Assembly (NCBI RefSeq): GCF_005503555.1 | Contig: NZ_SCNG01000002.1 | Span: 310,001 to 374,000 of the forward strand | Direction: 5' to 3' | Length of the DNA: 64,000 bases | Origin: Rudaea sp. 3F27F6 | Lineage (GTDB): Bacteria > Pseudomonadota > Gammaproteobacteria > Xanthomonadales > Rhodanobacteraceae | In this document: positions 47,172 to 58,700 of the stretch, in pieces | Layout: each line of letters begins with the position of its first letter | Numbering within the stretch: the stretch's first letter is position 1 | The notes under the pieces: model-generated | Database searches by the model: none | Told to the model about the DNA's origin: nothing | The model's input: the letters and a program-made list of their open reading frames with translations, nothing else | Position numbers and translations under genes: made by a program

Positions 47172-47652
47172 ACCGGCATGATACGCGATGCGCACGAATC
47201 GCCGCTTCCGAGAGCGCTGGAATTCAGTTCTTGGTTTACTGCTCGCGCTTTTCGCCGCTCGGACAGGGCCGCCAAATAAAAAACGGATTCCCGCATCATG
47301 AAAATTGAAAGCACCGAATACAAGCGATGCCTTGGCCTGACGTGACTTTAGTGCGCAACGGCGGTCCGTCGATCACCGATAACGCTACGGCAACAGGATG
47401 ATTTTCATCTTGCATCCACGCAAAGCTGTAGCAGCTTCATGCACAACAAGATGCAGTTATGCCTTACAAAAAATTTCCCGTAAATCTTTCAAATTGATTA
47501 CCAATGACCGAGGACAATTCTTTATCTAAGTTCTAAAGCTCACTGCTCGGAATTCCTTTGGGGACGCTCCTTAAGCTAGAATTTCCACCGGGTGATACCT
47601 GCCTAACGGGTCCGGCAGATATCGATGAGATTTACACGCACAGGGGTTCCCA
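47172..47652. other. 481-bp non-coding region of low GC before the RCC1 gene
   Basis: No credible reading frame on either strand. The GC content falls clearly below that of the flanks, with A/T-rich words such as ACAAAAAATTTCCCG and TCTTTCAAATTGATTACC. A TAGAAT box at 47577-47582 may be a -10 for the RCC1 gene; the -35 is poor. An AGGGG ribosome site lies 7 bp before the ATG at 47653. The rarA promoter must lie at the left end. Confidence 0.5.
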
Positions 47653-50600
47653 ATGTTCGTCCGCTTAGGGTTTGCCAAGTACTTGCTTGGTAATCAGCAC
47701 AGCGCTGCTGCGCTATCTGTCTTTAAACGGTTGCTCGCAGCCGTATTTCTGCTTATCAACACATCAACTGCTATTGCAGTGGCGATCCCTCTCAGCAACG
47801 TCACCGGCATCGCTACCGGCGGAATTGTCATAGATAGGCACTCTTGTGCCGTGCTAAGCGATACCTCAGTACGATGCTGGGGTGCGAACACAAAAGGTCA
47901 ACTCGGCAATGGGACGCAAAAAAATAGCCTGACCCCGGTTGCCGTATCTGGATTGAGTGGTGTAGTGCAAGTCATCGCGGGTAGCGTCCATACTTGCGCT
48001 CTGATAGCCGGCGGAACTGTCAAGTGCTGGGGCGACAACTCGAATTATCAGTTGGGCACGCCTTCTTCTTCGTCGAGCAGCCTTCCTGTCGATGTTGGAG
48101 GTCTTTCCAGTGTCACCGCAATAGCGACAGGTGGTTACTATACCTGTGCGCTGCTGAGTTCAGGCTCTGTATCTTGCTGGGGAACTGGCTTGGGCTTGAA
48201 CAATAGCAGCACTCCGACTTCGGTCAATGGCATAACCAGCGCTCAGGCTATCGCCATTGGTCATAATCATGCTTGCGCGCTGCTGGCAAACGGATCGGCA
48301 AAGTGTTGGGGATTGAATTCCACCGGCCAGCTCGGCAACGGAAGCACGACTAACAGCAGCGTTCCGGTAGATGTTAGCGGTCTTTCCAGTGCTACAAAGA
48401 TTACTGCGGGTGGCCTCCACTCCTGCGCTATGTTGAACGACGGTGGAGTGAAATGCTGGGGTTGGAATGTTGCCGGGCAACTCGGGACGGGCAACTATGC
48501 GGATAGCTCGATTCCGGTGATCGTTAAAGGTCTCTCAGGAGCAACTTCGATCAGTGCAGGCGGCAACCATACCTGCGCGCGGCTGACGAACAATCGAGCA
48601 GTTTGTTGGGGAGAGAACGATTCGGGGGAGCTTGGCAACGGCCAGACAGTTACCAGTTATGTTCCAGTTTCCGTAAAGGGACTTGTGAGTGTGGCAATCC
48701 TGGCTGCAGGAGAAGACTCTACTTGCGCTCTTTTGAATACCGGCTCAGTTTCATGCTGGGGTAGCGACTCGTGGGGGCAACTTGGAAACGGAGTAGCCGG
48801 ATACAGCGCCACCCCTGTCAGCACAGTTATAAGCAGTCGCTGGACAACTATCTCGTCCGGTCAAGATCACAGTTGTGCGCTTTCGGATGCAGGAGTCGTA
48901 TCTTGCTGGGGAGCAAACCGAGCCGGTGCATTGGGGAATGGAAACACACAAGACAGTGGCATTCCTGGTGTGGTTGCCGGTTTGCCGGTAGTCACCGCGA
49001 TTTCCGCCGGCGCCGCGCATACCTGTGCATTGGCAGCCGGCGGAATCGTCTATTGCTGGGGCGATAACTCAAACGGACAACTCGGCAAAGCGTTCTACGG
49101 GCCGAGTACAGTACCTCTTCAGGTCAGCGGAATTCCCAGTGCAACAATGATCGCTTCCAGCGCTGCGCATACCTGTGCACTGGTCACCGGCGGGGCAGTT
49201 TATTGCTGGGGAGCGAACTATTACGGAGAACTGGGTAACGGAAGCACCACTAACAGTGCCACTCCGACCGCGGTGCAAGGGCTTACGGGGGCCGTCGACA
49301 TTTCGTCAACGGGTATACATACCTGCGCAGTGATGAATACTGGTTCGATCAATTGCTGGGGATTTAACGGCAACGGGCAGCTCGGGAATGGAACGTACAC
49401 GAACAGCTCTACTCCGGTAGCGGTGAATGGGATCACGAACGCAATCGCCGTTGCAGCAGGAGGCTACGGCACGTGTGCCTTGCTCGGTGATCACACGGTT
49501 TCGTGCTGGGGCTCCATTGGACCGCTTGGCCCCAGTAGCACGTTGCCTTTCTCCATCGCCGGTTTGACGAATGTAAGTTCAATCGCAGTGGGTGGCTATT
49601 TCGCCTGCGCGTTGACGGGAAGCCAGGCTTTTTGCTGGGGTGGAAATACGTTCGGCCAGATTGGAAATGGAAACGCTGGCTCGTCTGACGTATACGCGCC
49701 AACTTTAGTCGGCAGCCTATCCAATATTTCAGCCCTCGCTCTGGGCTACGACTATGCTTGCGCTTTGCAGACCGGCGGCAATGTATGGTGCTGGGGTAAC
49801 AACAATAAAGGCCAACTGGGTACCGGGCTGATGGGGTACTTCGGTTCCCCGCAAACAGTCATGATGGACTGCCCGACGTGCAAAGAATCGGGATTTGTGC
49901 CCTTGTCGCCTTCTCGTTTGCTCGATACCCGCCCAGGACCCTATCAGTTCACGGTCGATGGGCAATATCTCGGCGCTGGCGCTGTAGCGGGCGGACACTC
50001 CTTAGACCTCACCGTGCTCGGCCGTGGCGGTGTGCCTGCCAGCGGCGTTACTGCCGTCGCGCTGAACGTGACGGTGGCCAATCCAACGCAGCCCGGTCAC
50101 ATCCGTGTATGGCCTGCCGGCAGCAGCATACCGCCCTCTTCGAATTTGAATTTCGTTGCGGGGAAAACGATTGCCAACATGGTCATCACCAAGGTAGGCG
50201 TGGACGGCAAAATCTCCCTGTTCAATAGCGACGGCACGACAGATTTGATTGCCGACGTAGTGGGCTATTTCACCTCCGCATCCGATTTGACCACGTTCAA
50301 CCCGCGGCGCCTTCTCGACACGCGCGCGATCGGCACCACAAGTGACGGGAGCTTTGCCGGTATTGGAGCGCTTGGCGCCGTTTCCACTCTCGATCTCAAC
50401 GTGACCGGCCGCGCGGGAATTCCTGCGAGCGGCGTCTCCACCGTTGTTCTGAACGTCACCGTGACCGGTCCAACCGCCGCGGGATACCTCACTGTTTGGC
50501 CCTCGGCGACTCCTTTGCCGCTCGCTTCCAATCTCAACTTTGCTCCATACGAAACCATACCCAATCTCGTGCTTGCACAAGTCGGCAGCAACGGCAAAGT

Positions 50601-51060
50601 TTCGATATTTAACGGCAGCACCTCCACCGACGTGGTTGCGGACGCCGTCGGCTATTTCTCCAACTCGGAGGAATTCAGGCCGCTTATCCCGGCACGTATT
50701 CTCGACACGCGCTGGTATCAACAAACCATCGACGGACAATTTGCAGGGTCAGGCCCTCGCTCTGGCGGAACGACTCTCAATATGCAGGTTTGGGGACGCG
50801 GAGGCATTCCTGCAGTCGGAGTTGGCGCTGTCGTGCTGAACGTAACGGTCGCCAATCCAACAACGAACGGTTATCTCACGGTTTGGCCCACTGGCACTCG
50901 TCTGCCCAATTCTTCAAACATCAATTTCGTTCCGGGCAAGACCGTGCCGAATCTCGTGATTGCCAAAGTCGGCGCGAACGGCCAGATCTCGATCTTCAAC
51001 AGCAGCGGCGCAACGGACGTAATCGCAGACGTCGTAGGCTGGTTTCCGACTGCGCCGTAA
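47653..51060 (+). CDS. Large exported RCC1-repeat protein with three C-terminal domain repeats
   Basis: 1135 residues. A signal peptide (RLLAAVFLLINTSTAIAVA, to about 44) is followed by 14 RCC1-type units (about 50-735), each with a paired-cysteine motif of the form TCAL...CWG and a GQLGNG turn. Fourteen units equal two seven-bladed propellers. After a CPTC motif near 740 come three ~125-residue repeats (from about 750, 880 and 1010) sharing RLLDTR, GRGGIPA-GV, LNVTV, YLTVWP, SNLNF and VGYF. Similar tail domains are common on secreted proteins but have no firm function. Base composition is less GC-rich than the neighbours, and the gene interrupts the rarA-lolA backbone, suggesting transfer. 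Probably a cell-surface or secreted binding protein. Confidence 0.88.
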   Translation: MFVRLGFAKYLLGNQHSAAALSVFKRLLAAVFLLINTSTAIAVAIPLSNVTGIATGGIVIDRHSCAVLSDTSVRCWGANTKGQLGNGTQKNSLTPVAVSGLSGVVQVIAGSVHTCALIAGGTVKCWGDNSNYQLGTPSSSSSSLPVDVGGLSSVTAIATGGYYTCALLSSGSVSCWGTGLGLNNSSTPTSVNGITSAQAIAIGHNHACALLANGSAKCWGLNSTGQLGNGSTTNSSVPVDVSGLSSATKITAGGLHSCAMLNDGGVKCWGWNVAGQLGTGNYADSSIPVIVKGLSGATSISAGGNHTCARLTNNRAVCWGENDSGELGNGQTVTSYVPVSVKGLVSVAILAAGEDSTCALLNTGSVSCWGSDSWGQLGNGVAGYSATPVSTVISSRWTTISSGQDHSCALSDAGVVSCWGANRAGALGNGNTQDSGIPGVVAGLPVVTAISAGAAHTCALAAGGIVYCWGDNSNGQLGKAFYGPSTVPLQVSGIPSATMIASSAAHTCALVTGGAVYCWGANYYGELGNGSTTNSATPTAVQGLTGAVDISSTGIHTCAVMNTGSINCWGFNGNGQLGNGTYTNSSTPVAVNGITNAIAVAAGGYGTCALLGDHTVSCWGSIGPLGPSSTLPFSIAGLTNVSSIAVGGYFACALTGSQAFCWGGNTFGQIGNGNAGSSDVYAPTLVGSLSNISALALGYDYACALQTGGNVWCWGNNNKGQLGTGLMGYFGSPQTVMMDCPTCKESGFVPLSPSRLLDTRPGPYQFTVDGQYLGAGAVAGGHSLDLTVLGRGGVPASGVTAVALNVTVANPTQPGHIRVWPAGSSIPPSSNLNFVAGKTIANMVITKVGVDGKISLFNSDGTTDLIADVVGYFTSASDLTTFNPRRLLDTRAIGTTSDGSFAGIGALGAVSTLDLNVTGRAGIPASGVSTVVLNVTVTGPTAAGYLTVWPSATPLPLASNLNFAPYETIPNLVLAQVGSNGKVSIFNGSTSTDVVADAVGYFSNSEEFRPLIPARILDTRWYQQTIDGQFAGSGPRSGGTTLNMQVWGRGGIPAVGVGAVVLNVTVANPTTNGYLTVWPTGTRLPNSSNINFVPGKTVPNLVIAKVGANGQISIFNSSGATDVIADVVGWFPTAP

Positions 51061-51076
51061 GCGTTGCGGCAGCAAG

Positions 51077-51108
51077 CCCGCACCGCCACTATCTGGCGGC
51101 GGTGCGGG
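51077..51108. terminator. Hairpin between the convergent RCC1 and lolA genes
   Basis: CCCGCACCGCC (51077-51087) pairs perfectly with GGCGGTGCGGG (51098-51108). It starts 17 bp after the RCC1 stop and ends 10 bp before the lolA stop. No T-run follows on either side, so it may stabilise ends or terminate with Rho. Confidence 0.55.
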
Positions 51109-51118
51109 TGAATTGAAC

Positions 51119-51769
51119 TCAGTTTTTGATCGGATACGCCTGCGCCGCCGGCGCAGCATCGCCGACCACGTCCACGCCCTTCGGCGGAGTGAACCTGAAC
51201 TGGTCGGCGGCGAGTTTGGCATTGCGCTGCCAGTCGGCAAAGCGTATCTGCGTCGTGTTACCGAAGCTGTCCTTGAACGTCATGTTCGCTAGCCCCGCCG
51301 GCCCGAAACCGAGGTCGGCGTACTCGAATTGCGGTTCCTTGTCCTTGGACTTCAGGCGCAGCCAGACCAGGCCATCGTGTTCGCCCTGCTCGCTCGTGGT
51401 GAAATCGCGATCGAGTTGGGACAGGTCGGTCAGCACGGTCAGTGGGCTGTGCGCTTCCTCGGTGCCCTGCGCGCGCACGGTGACCTGTTCGAGATCGGGG
51501 TCGTAGATCCAGACCTTCTCGCCGTCGGCGACGATCAACTGTTTGTACGGCGCGGTGGTATCCCAGCGGAACTGCCGCGGCGCCTTCAGCGAGAGCGTGC
51601 CGTGACTGGTCTTGCTTTTGCCGCTGTGGCTGTCGTTCAACTGCTGCTCGAAGTTGGCCGAAACCGAGTTCAATCCTTTGGAAAAAGCATCGAGTCGCGA
51701 GCGCGCGGTGTCGGCCGCGGAGGCGGTGACGGCGGAAAACAATAGGAACGTAGTGACGAGGACGCGCAT
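51119..51769 (-). CDS. lolA: Outer-membrane lipoprotein carrier protein LolA
   Basis: 216 residues. Signal peptide to ASA (residues 1-18). The LolA fold is seen in ANFEQQLNDSHSGKSKTSHGTLSLKAPRQFRWDT and KVWIYDPDLEQVTV. It carries lipoproteins from LolCDE to LolB across the periplasm, including the Slp lipoproteins of this window. The ATG at 51769 is used; the upstream TTG adds three residues. It lies 70 bp after ftsK, the common ftsK-lolA order. Confidence 0.94.
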   Translation of the reverse strand: MRVLVTTFLLFSAVTASAADTARSRLDAFSKGLNSVSANFEQQLNDSHSGKSKTSHGTLSLKAPRQFRWDTTAPYKQLIVADGEKVWIYDPDLEQVTVRAQGTEEAHSPLTVLTDLSQLDRDFTTSEQGEHDGLVWLRLKSKDKEPQFEYADLGFGPAGLANMTFKDSFGNTTQIRFADWQRNAKLAADQFRFTPPKGVDVVGDAAPAAQAYPIKN

Positions 51770-51839
51770 GATCGGCAACTTGAAGTTGAATGCGAAAATT
51801 ATCCGGGTGTCTGGCTGAACGCCAAAAACACGGCGCGGT

Positions 51840-54176
51840 TCAAAGCTCCGGCGGCGGCGGCGCGAGTACTTCGCGGTTGCCGTTGTGCTGCGGCGCGCTG
51901 ACGATGCCTTGTGCTTCCATCATCTCGATCAGGCGCGCGGCGCGGTTGTAGCCGATCTTGAGGCGACGCTGCACGCCCGAGATGGACGCGCGCCGGCTTT
52001 CGGTGACGATCGCCACGGCCTTGTCGTAAAGCTCGTCGGAGTCGCCCTCTTCGCCGTCTTCCGCGTCTTCGGGCAGGCCCGATTCGCCGATGATCTTGCC
52101 GTCGCCGAGCGACTGCACTTCGTTGACCACGCCGTCGATGTACTCGGGTTTGCCCTGCGCGCGCAGATGCTCGACGACGCGGTGTACTTCTTCGTCGCTG
52201 ACGAAAGCGCCGTGTACGCGCTCGGGCTGCGCCGTACCGGGCGGCAGATAGAGCATGTCGCCGTGACCGAGCAGGGCCTCGGCGCCGGACTGGTCGAGGA
52301 TCGTGCGCGAATCGATCTTGCTCGACACCTGAAACGCGATGCGCGTCGGGATGTTCGCCTTGATCAAGCCGGTGATCACGTCGACCGACGGACGCTGCGT
52401 AGCAAGAATCAGGTGCACGCCCGCCGCGCGCGCCTTCTGCGCCAAGCGCGCGATCAGTTCCTCGACCTTCTTGCCGACGATCATCATCATGTCGGCGAAT
52501 TCGTCGATGATGATGACGATGAACGGCAGCGGCTCAAGCGGCTGCGCGACCGCGTTCGGCATCAGGTCCGGCTTCGGCACGAACAGCGGATCGAGCAAAG
52601 GCTGCCCAGCATCGGCCGCATCCTTCACCTTCTTGTTGAAACCAGCAAGATTGCGCACGCCGACCGCGGACATGAGCTTGTAGCGCCGCTCCATCTCGGC
52701 CACGCACCAGCGCAGGCCGTTCGCGGCGTCTTTCATGTCGGTGATCACGGGCGTCAAAAGGTGTGGAATGCCCTGATACACGGACAATTCCAGCATCTTC
52801 GGGTCGACCATGAGCATGCGCACTTCCTTGGCCGTGGCCTTGTAGAGCAGGCTCAGGACCATCGCGTTGACCGCGACCGACTTACCCGAGCCGGTGGTGC
52901 CGGCCACGAGCAGATGCGGCATCTTGGCGAGATCGGTGACGACGGGCTTGCCGCCGATGTCCTTGCCAAGCGCAAGCGCGAGCGGCGACTTCACCGAGTC
53001 GTAGCGCTCGGAACTCAGGATTTCGGAGAGATAGACGATTTCCTTGGCGACGTTCGGTATCTCGAGTCCGATCACCGACTTGCCCGGAATCACGTCGACC
53101 ACGCGCACGCTGATCACCGACAGGCCGCGCGCAATGTCCTTGTCGAGGTTCGAGATCTGGCTGCCCTTGATGCCCGGCGCCGGCTGCAGCTCGAAACGCG
53201 TGATGACCGGGCCGGGGTAAACGCCGACCACCTGTGCATCGATGCGGAAATCCTTGAGCTTGAACTCGACCTGGCGCGACAGCGCTTCAAGCGTCTCCTC
53301 CGAATAGCCTTTCACCTGCTGCTTGGGCAGATCGAGCAGGGACATCGGCGGCAGTTCCTGATTGGCGCCGCCCGCGAACAGCGGTATCTGCGCTTCCGCC
53401 TCGGCGCGCTTGCTGCGCTCGATCGGCGCCGGATCGCGCGCTTCAATTTTGACCGGCTCGCGCTTGGTCTGCTTGACCGTCTCGATCTTGCGCACCTCCT
53501 CGCGCTCGACGCGCGCGGCGCGCGCCACGCGCACGTCTTCGACTTTCTTCGCGCTCGTGCCGAGCCAGTCGAGCGCGCTGAAGATGCCACGGCCGATCGT
53601 GTCCATGAGTTTGAACCACGACAGCCCGGTCGCGAGCGTGATCGCGATTAGAAACAGGGCAAGCAGAAGCAGCGTCGCCCCAGGAAACGAAAAGCCGCGC
53701 ATTAGCGGGCTGGCGATGCCCATGCCGAGGATGCCGCCCGCTCCGGCAGGCAGTTCGGAGGGGCCGCTGAAATGCAGGTAGGCGAGCCCGGTCCCGCCAA
53801 TGAAGAACGCCACGCCGCCGATCAGGCGCAAGGCGGGTTCGAGCGCGGATTCGGATTCCTGCTGGCGATCGCGGAACAGCGCCCAGCCGACCCCGAGCAG
53901 CAGCAGTGGGAACGCATAGGCGAGATAACCGAAGAACCAGAAAGTCACGTCAGCGAGATAGGCGCCGACTTTGCCGCCGATATTGTGCAACTTGGCCGGA
54001 TCGGAGGTCGCATGCGACCAGGCCGGATCCTGCGGGCTGTAGCTGGCCAGGCAGGCAAGCAGATACACGACGACGGTCAGCAGGGCGATGATCGCGACTT
54101 CGCGCACGACGCGCTGCACGACGGGCGTCGCGACGTTGGCCGTTTTGTTCGAAGTATTTCTGGATTCGCGCGCCAC
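51840..54176 (-). CDS. ftsK: DNA translocase FtsK
   Basis: 778 residues, of the compact type with a short linker. Four or so N-terminal membrane helices (to about 185), a charged linker (about 205-270), then the motor: Walker [16 protein letters not shown] and Walker [15 protein letters not shown], and the C-terminal gamma winged helix ([35 protein letters not shown]) that reads KOPS sites. It moves chromosomal DNA at the septum and activates XerCD. It diverges from trxB. Confidence 0.96.
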   Translation of the reverse strand: MARESRNTSNKTANVATPVVQRVVREVAIIALLTVVVYLLACLASYSPQDPAWSHATSDPAKLHNIGGKVGAYLADVTFWFFGYLAYAFPLLLLGVGWALFRDRQQESESALEPALRLIGGVAFFIGGTGLAYLHFSGPSELPAGAGGILGMGIASPLMRGFSFPGATLLLLALFLIAITLATGLSWFKLMDTIGRGIFSALDWLGTSAKKVEDVRVARAARVEREEVRKIETVKQTKREPVKIEARDPAPIERSKRAEAEAQIPLFAGGANQELPPMSLLDLPKQQVKGYSEETLEALSRQVEFKLKDFRIDAQVVGVYPGPVITRFELQPAPGIKGSQISNLDKDIARGLSVISVRVVDVIPGKSVIGLEIPNVAKEIVYLSEILSSERYDSVKSPLALALGKDIGGKPVVTDLAKMPHLLVAGTTGSGKSVAVNAMVLSLLYKATAKEVRMLMVDPKMLELSVYQGIPHLLTPVITDMKDAANGLRWCVAEMERRYKLMSAVGVRNLAGFNKKVKDAADAGQPLLDPLFVPKPDLMPNAVAQPLEPLPFIVIIIDEFADMMMIVGKKVEELIARLAQKARAAGVHLILATQRPSVDVITGLIKANIPTRIAFQVSSKIDSRTILDQSGAEALLGHGDMLYLPPGTAQPERVHGAFVSDEEVHRVVEHLRAQGKPEYIDGVVNEVQSLGDGKIIGESGLPEDAEDGEEGDSDELYDKAVAIVTESRRASISGVQRRLKIGYNRAARLIEMMEAQGIVSAPQHNGNREVLAPPPPEL

Positions 54177-55447
<1,271 letters not shown>

Positions 55448-55454
55448 TCGCAGC

Positions 55455-55853
55455 GTGTTCCCCGTGTCGATCAAGGGCGTGCTGTTTCCTTCGACCGATC
55501 ATGTCGTGCTTCTGCTCAACGAACGCGATCAATGGGAGCTTCCGGGCGGCCACCTGGAAGTCGGTGAAACGCCGGAGCAATGTGTCGCACGGGAAATCCA
55601 CGAAGAATTGCAGCTCGACGTGAAAGTCGACTCGTTGCTCGACAGCTATTTGTTCGAGGTGATTCCGGGCAAGCACGTTTTCATCACCACCTACGGCTGT
55701 TGCTTGACCGGCGATTTCATCCCGAGCATAAGCGCTGAGCATCGACGGTTTGGCGTCTTCCCTTGCGTCGATCTACCCGAGGCGCTGCCGACGGGCTACC
55801 GCGCCTCGATCGAGACATGGCGCAAGCGACAACGCGTACGCGCCGATATTTGA
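55455..55853 (+). CDS. Nudix hydrolase
   Basis: 132 residues from a GTG at 55455, 8 bp after the trxB stop; an ATG at 55407 would overlap trxB by 41 bp and add a tail translated from trxB's end, so it is not preferred. The Nudix box runs GHLEVGETPEQ and AREIHEELQL; the usual glycine after EE-x is replaced. FPSTDHVVLLLNERDQWELP precedes it. Substrate unknown. It lies between trxB and the GNAT gene on the same strand. Confidence 0.82.
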   Translation: MFPVSIKGVLFPSTDHVVLLLNERDQWELPGGHLEVGETPEQCVAREIHEELQLDVKVDSLLDSYLFEVIPGKHVFITTYGCCLTGDFIPSISAEHRRFGVFPCVDLPEALPTGYRASIETWRKRQRVRADI

Positions 55854-55857
55854 ACTC

Positions 55858-57027
55858 ATGTCCCTCCAAGCCCGCTTTCACTCCCGTCTTTCCGATATCG
55901 ATGCCGCGTCCTGGGACCGACTCCGGCGCGACGACAATCCGTTTCTTGCTCATGCTTTTCTTTCCGGGCTGGAAACGAGCGGCAGCCTGCTTGCCGACTA
56001 CGGGTGGCGTGCCCATCATCTTGGCCTGTACGAAAACGGCGAACTCGTGGCCGCTGCTCCTCTGTATCTGAAAGGCAATTCGCACGGCGAGTTCGTGTTC
56101 GACTGGGGCTGGGCCGATGCCTATGAGCGCGCAGGCCTGCGCTACTACCCCAAACTGCTCGGCGCCATCCCCTACTCCCCCGTTACGGGCGCGCGTCTGC
56201 TAACGAAATTCGGCGTCGATGCAGCCGCGCTACGCGCGTCGCTGATCGATGCGATCGCCGGCGAGGTCAACCGCTACGGCCTGTCCTCGGCCCATATCAA
56301 TTTCATCGCAGAAGACGAAGCAGAGGCACTCCGCGAGGCAGGCTGGCTTGCCCGCTTCGACTGGCAATTCCATTGGAAGAATCACGCGACCGACGCCGGC
56401 GGCTGGAAGACATTCGATGATTTCCTCGCCGCGCTCAATCACAAGAAGCGCAAGAACATTCGCGCCGAGCGTGCGCAAGTCGCACGTGCTGGAATCGTTT
56501 GCCAGCTGCGCCATGGCGGCGAACTCGATGCAGGCGAATGGCACGCGATCCACCAGCTCTATCTGCGCACCTTCGAGGAACGCGGCAACCATCCCGCATT
56601 GACCGAGGAATTCTTTTGCCATCTTGGCGCCGAGATGCCGGAGCAGATCGTCGCCGTGCTGTGCCGGCTCGACGGCCGCATCGTCGCTATGGCCCTTATG
56701 CTGCGTTCCTCGACGACGCTATACGGCCGCTATTGGGGCAGCGAGATCGAAGCACCCGGCCTGCATTTCGAGGCCTGCTACTACCAGGGCATCGAATACT
56801 GCCTGCGCGAAGGACTGACCACGTTCGAGCCGGGAGCGCAGGGCGAACACAAAATCGCGCGCGGCTTTCTGCCGACCCGAACAAGTTCGTACCACTACAT
56901 CGCCGAGCCACGCTTCCGCGCCGCCGTGCGCGATGCGCTAGCCCGCGAAACCGCAGCGCTGGACGACTATCGGGCGGAACTGATGACTCATTCGCCCTAT
57001 GCACAGCTTCCGGCACCGCCGGTATGA
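55858..57027 (+). CDS. GNAT-family/FemAB-like protein (COG3146)
   Basis: 389 residues. NPFLAHAFLSGLETSGS near the start, PYSPVTGARLL, NHKKRKNIRAERAQV and the C-terminal EPGAQGEHKIARGFLPTRTSSYHYI are the signature of the COG3146 proteins, with a double GNAT fold like FemX-type aminoacyl transferases. The actual acceptor is not known. It begins 4 bp after the Nudix stop and overlaps aat by 4 bp, which hints at use of aminoacyl-tRNA or a shared regulation. Confidence 0.9.
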   Translation: MSLQARFHSRLSDIDAASWDRLRRDDNPFLAHAFLSGLETSGSLLADYGWRAHHLGLYENGELVAAAPLYLKGNSHGEFVFDWGWADAYERAGLRYYPKLLGAIPYSPVTGARLLTKFGVDAAALRASLIDAIAGEVNRYGLSSAHINFIAEDEAEALREAGWLARFDWQFHWKNHATDAGGWKTFDDFLAALNHKKRKNIRAERAQVARAGIVCQLRHGGELDAGEWHAIHQLYLRTFEERGNHPALTEEFFCHLGAEMPEQIVAVLCRLDGRIVAMALMLRSSTTLYGRYWGSEIEAPGLHFEACYYQGIEYCLREGLTTFEPGAQGEHKIARGFLPTRTSSYHYIAEPRFRAAVRDALARETAALDDYRAELMTHSPYAQLPAPPV

Positions 57028-57749
57028 TCCGCATTCCCATCCTGCGCTCGGGCTCGAACGAGGCATTTCCCGACATTGCCGCGGCCTTGGCCGAACCGAA
57101 CGGATTGCTCGCCGCAGGCGGCGACCTGTCTCCCGTGCGTCTGCTCGAGGCCTACCGGCACGGGATTTTTCCGTGGTATTCGCACGACGAGCCGATCCTG
57201 TGGTGGTCGCCCGATCCGCGCATGGTGTTCCACACGGACCGCATCCATGTCTCCAGCAAACTGCGCCGCTTCCTGCGCGCCAGCGACTGGACGATTCGAG
57301 CGGATCGCGCCTTCGACGCGGTCATGCAGGCCTGCGCCGCGCCGCGGCCAAAGCAGCCGACGACCTGGATCACGCCGGAAATGCATGCGGCCTATTGTCG
57401 ACTACATGAGCTCGGCCATGCGCATTCCTTCGAGGTCTACTCCGGCGAGGAACTTGTCGGCGGCATCTACGGCGTCGCCGTCGGCGGGATGTTCTTCGGC
57501 GAATCGATGTTCAGCGCGAGCAGCGGCGGCTCGAAAGTCGCTCTGATTGCGTTATGCCGCACGCTTCACGAATGGGGCTTTCCGTTGATCGACGCCCAAG
57601 TACGCTCCGAACACCTGGTTTCCTTGGGCGCCGTGGAAATACCCCGCGCCCAATTCGCTCGCCTGATCGAAATCCAAGCCAAACAGCCCGGTTTCCCCCA
57701 TTCGTGGGCGAACCGGGTCGGTGAATTCGGTGCGCACACCCTAGTCTGA
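57024..57749 (+). CDS. aat: Leucyl/phenylalanyl-tRNA-protein transferase
   Basis: 241 residues. GLLAAGGDLSPVRLLEAYRHGIFPWYSHDEPILWWSPDPR is the Aat hallmark, and GGIYGVAVGGMFFGESMFS lies in the GNAT-like core. It adds Leu or Phe to proteins with N-terminal Lys or Arg, marking them for ClpS-ClpA-ClpP, both encoded 4 kb away. Its ATGA overlap with the previous gene supports co-translation. Confidence 0.96.
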   Translation: MIRIPILRSGSNEAFPDIAAALAEPNGLLAAGGDLSPVRLLEAYRHGIFPWYSHDEPILWWSPDPRMVFHTDRIHVSSKLRRFLRASDWTIRADRAFDAVMQACAAPRPKQPTTWITPEMHAAYCRLHELGHAHSFEVYSGEELVGGIYGVAVGGMFFGESMFSASSGGSKVALIALCRTLHEWGFPLIDAQVRSEHLVSLGAVEIPRAQFARLIEIQAKQPGFPHSWANRVGEFGAHTLV

Positions 57750-57893
57750 GCGCCGATTTTGCTTCCCGCGCCGCGCTGAACGTGGCAGAATCGCGCGCCC
57801 CGGAGGAAATGCCCCTCCACCGCCCCCGAACCACAAAGCGTTCATTCGCGAACGCGGAGATCCCAAGCGGCCGTTTTTGACCGCACTTCCGAT

Positions 57894-58112
57894 ATGGCAA
57901 AAGACGATCAAATAGAAATGGACGGTACGGTACTCGATACCCTGCCGAATACCATGTTCCGCGTGCAGCTTGAGAACGGTCATGTCGTGACCGCCCACAT
58001 CTCGGGTCGTATGCGCAAGAACTACATCCGCATCCTGACCGGCGATAAGGTCAAGGTCGAGATGACGCCCTATGATTTGACCAAGGGCCGCATCACTTAT
58101 CGCATGAAATAG
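57894..58112 (+). CDS. infA: Translation initiation factor IF-1
   Basis: 72 residues, one OB fold: [46 protein letters not shown], and the end GRITYRMK. It binds the ribosomal A site during initiation. It follows aat by 144 bp, the common aat-infA order. Confidence 0.98.
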   Translation: MAKDDQIEMDGTVLDTLPNTMFRVQLENGHVVTAHISGRMRKNYIRILTGDKVKVEMTPYDLTKGRITYRMK

Positions 58113-58125
58113 GCGGATACCTCTC

Positions 58126-58641
58126 GTGCGCGTAGCAATGCTTCTTGTTCCGCTCGCCGCACTCATCCATGCCAGCCCCGCCCTGGCCGAACAAAAAATC
58201 TACACCTGGACCGACGCGCAAGGGGTCAAGCACTTCAGCGCGACGCCGCCGGCCGGCAGCGCGAAAGATCTGTCCGAAACCCAAGCGCATTCTGCCAAAG
58301 AAGCGCCGCTGTCGCCGGAACGCCGCAAGGCGGCACAGAGCAAGATCGAGCAGCTCGACCGGCAAATCGAGGAACAGTCCGCAGCCGTTGCGTCGGACCC
58401 CGATGTGCAGCGCCTGCAACAAGAAGAAGCCGAAAAGCAGCAGGCCCTCAATGCGGCAGAGGCTGAGGCGCGCAAGGCCGAGCGCCTGCAATTCGAATGT
58501 GCGGAAAAGCGGCGCGGCTTCGAAGCGGGACGCAGGCGCCTCAACGGCGAATCATCCGAACGAATTCCGCCATCCGAGCAAGAAGATTACGCGCGCCGGA
58601 TTGCGGCGCTGGAAAGCGATATCCGCGAACACTGCAACTGA
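58126..58641 (+). CDS. DUF4124 domain exported protein
   Basis: 171 residues from the GTG at 58126 (an ATG at 58138 would shorten it by four). Signal peptide to about residue 22 (PALAEQK). The DUF4124 segment is IYTWTDAQGVKHFSATPPAG. A long charged coiled-coil-like helix follows (about 65-125, rich in Gln, Glu and Ala). A periplasmic protein of unknown role, frequent in Lysobacterales. It lies 13 bp after infA. Confidence 0.87.
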   Translation: MRVAMLLVPLAALIHASPALAEQKIYTWTDAQGVKHFSATPPAGSAKDLSETQAHSAKEAPLSPERRKAAQSKIEQLDRQIEEQSAAVASDPDVQRLQQEEAEKQQALNAAEAEARKAERLQFECAEKRRGFEAGRRRLNGESSERIPPSEQEDYARRIAALESDIREHCN

Positions 58642-58700
58642 CCCGAAACGCGCAACACGAACCGGTCAGTCAGGCAAACCTCGACGCTCGTCGTTGCAGC

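Noticed and set aside
51885-53651. 588-codon open frame on the plus strand
   Set aside because: Antisense to ftsK; composition is Arg/His/Asp/Leu-rich as expected from reverse reading of GC-rich codons.
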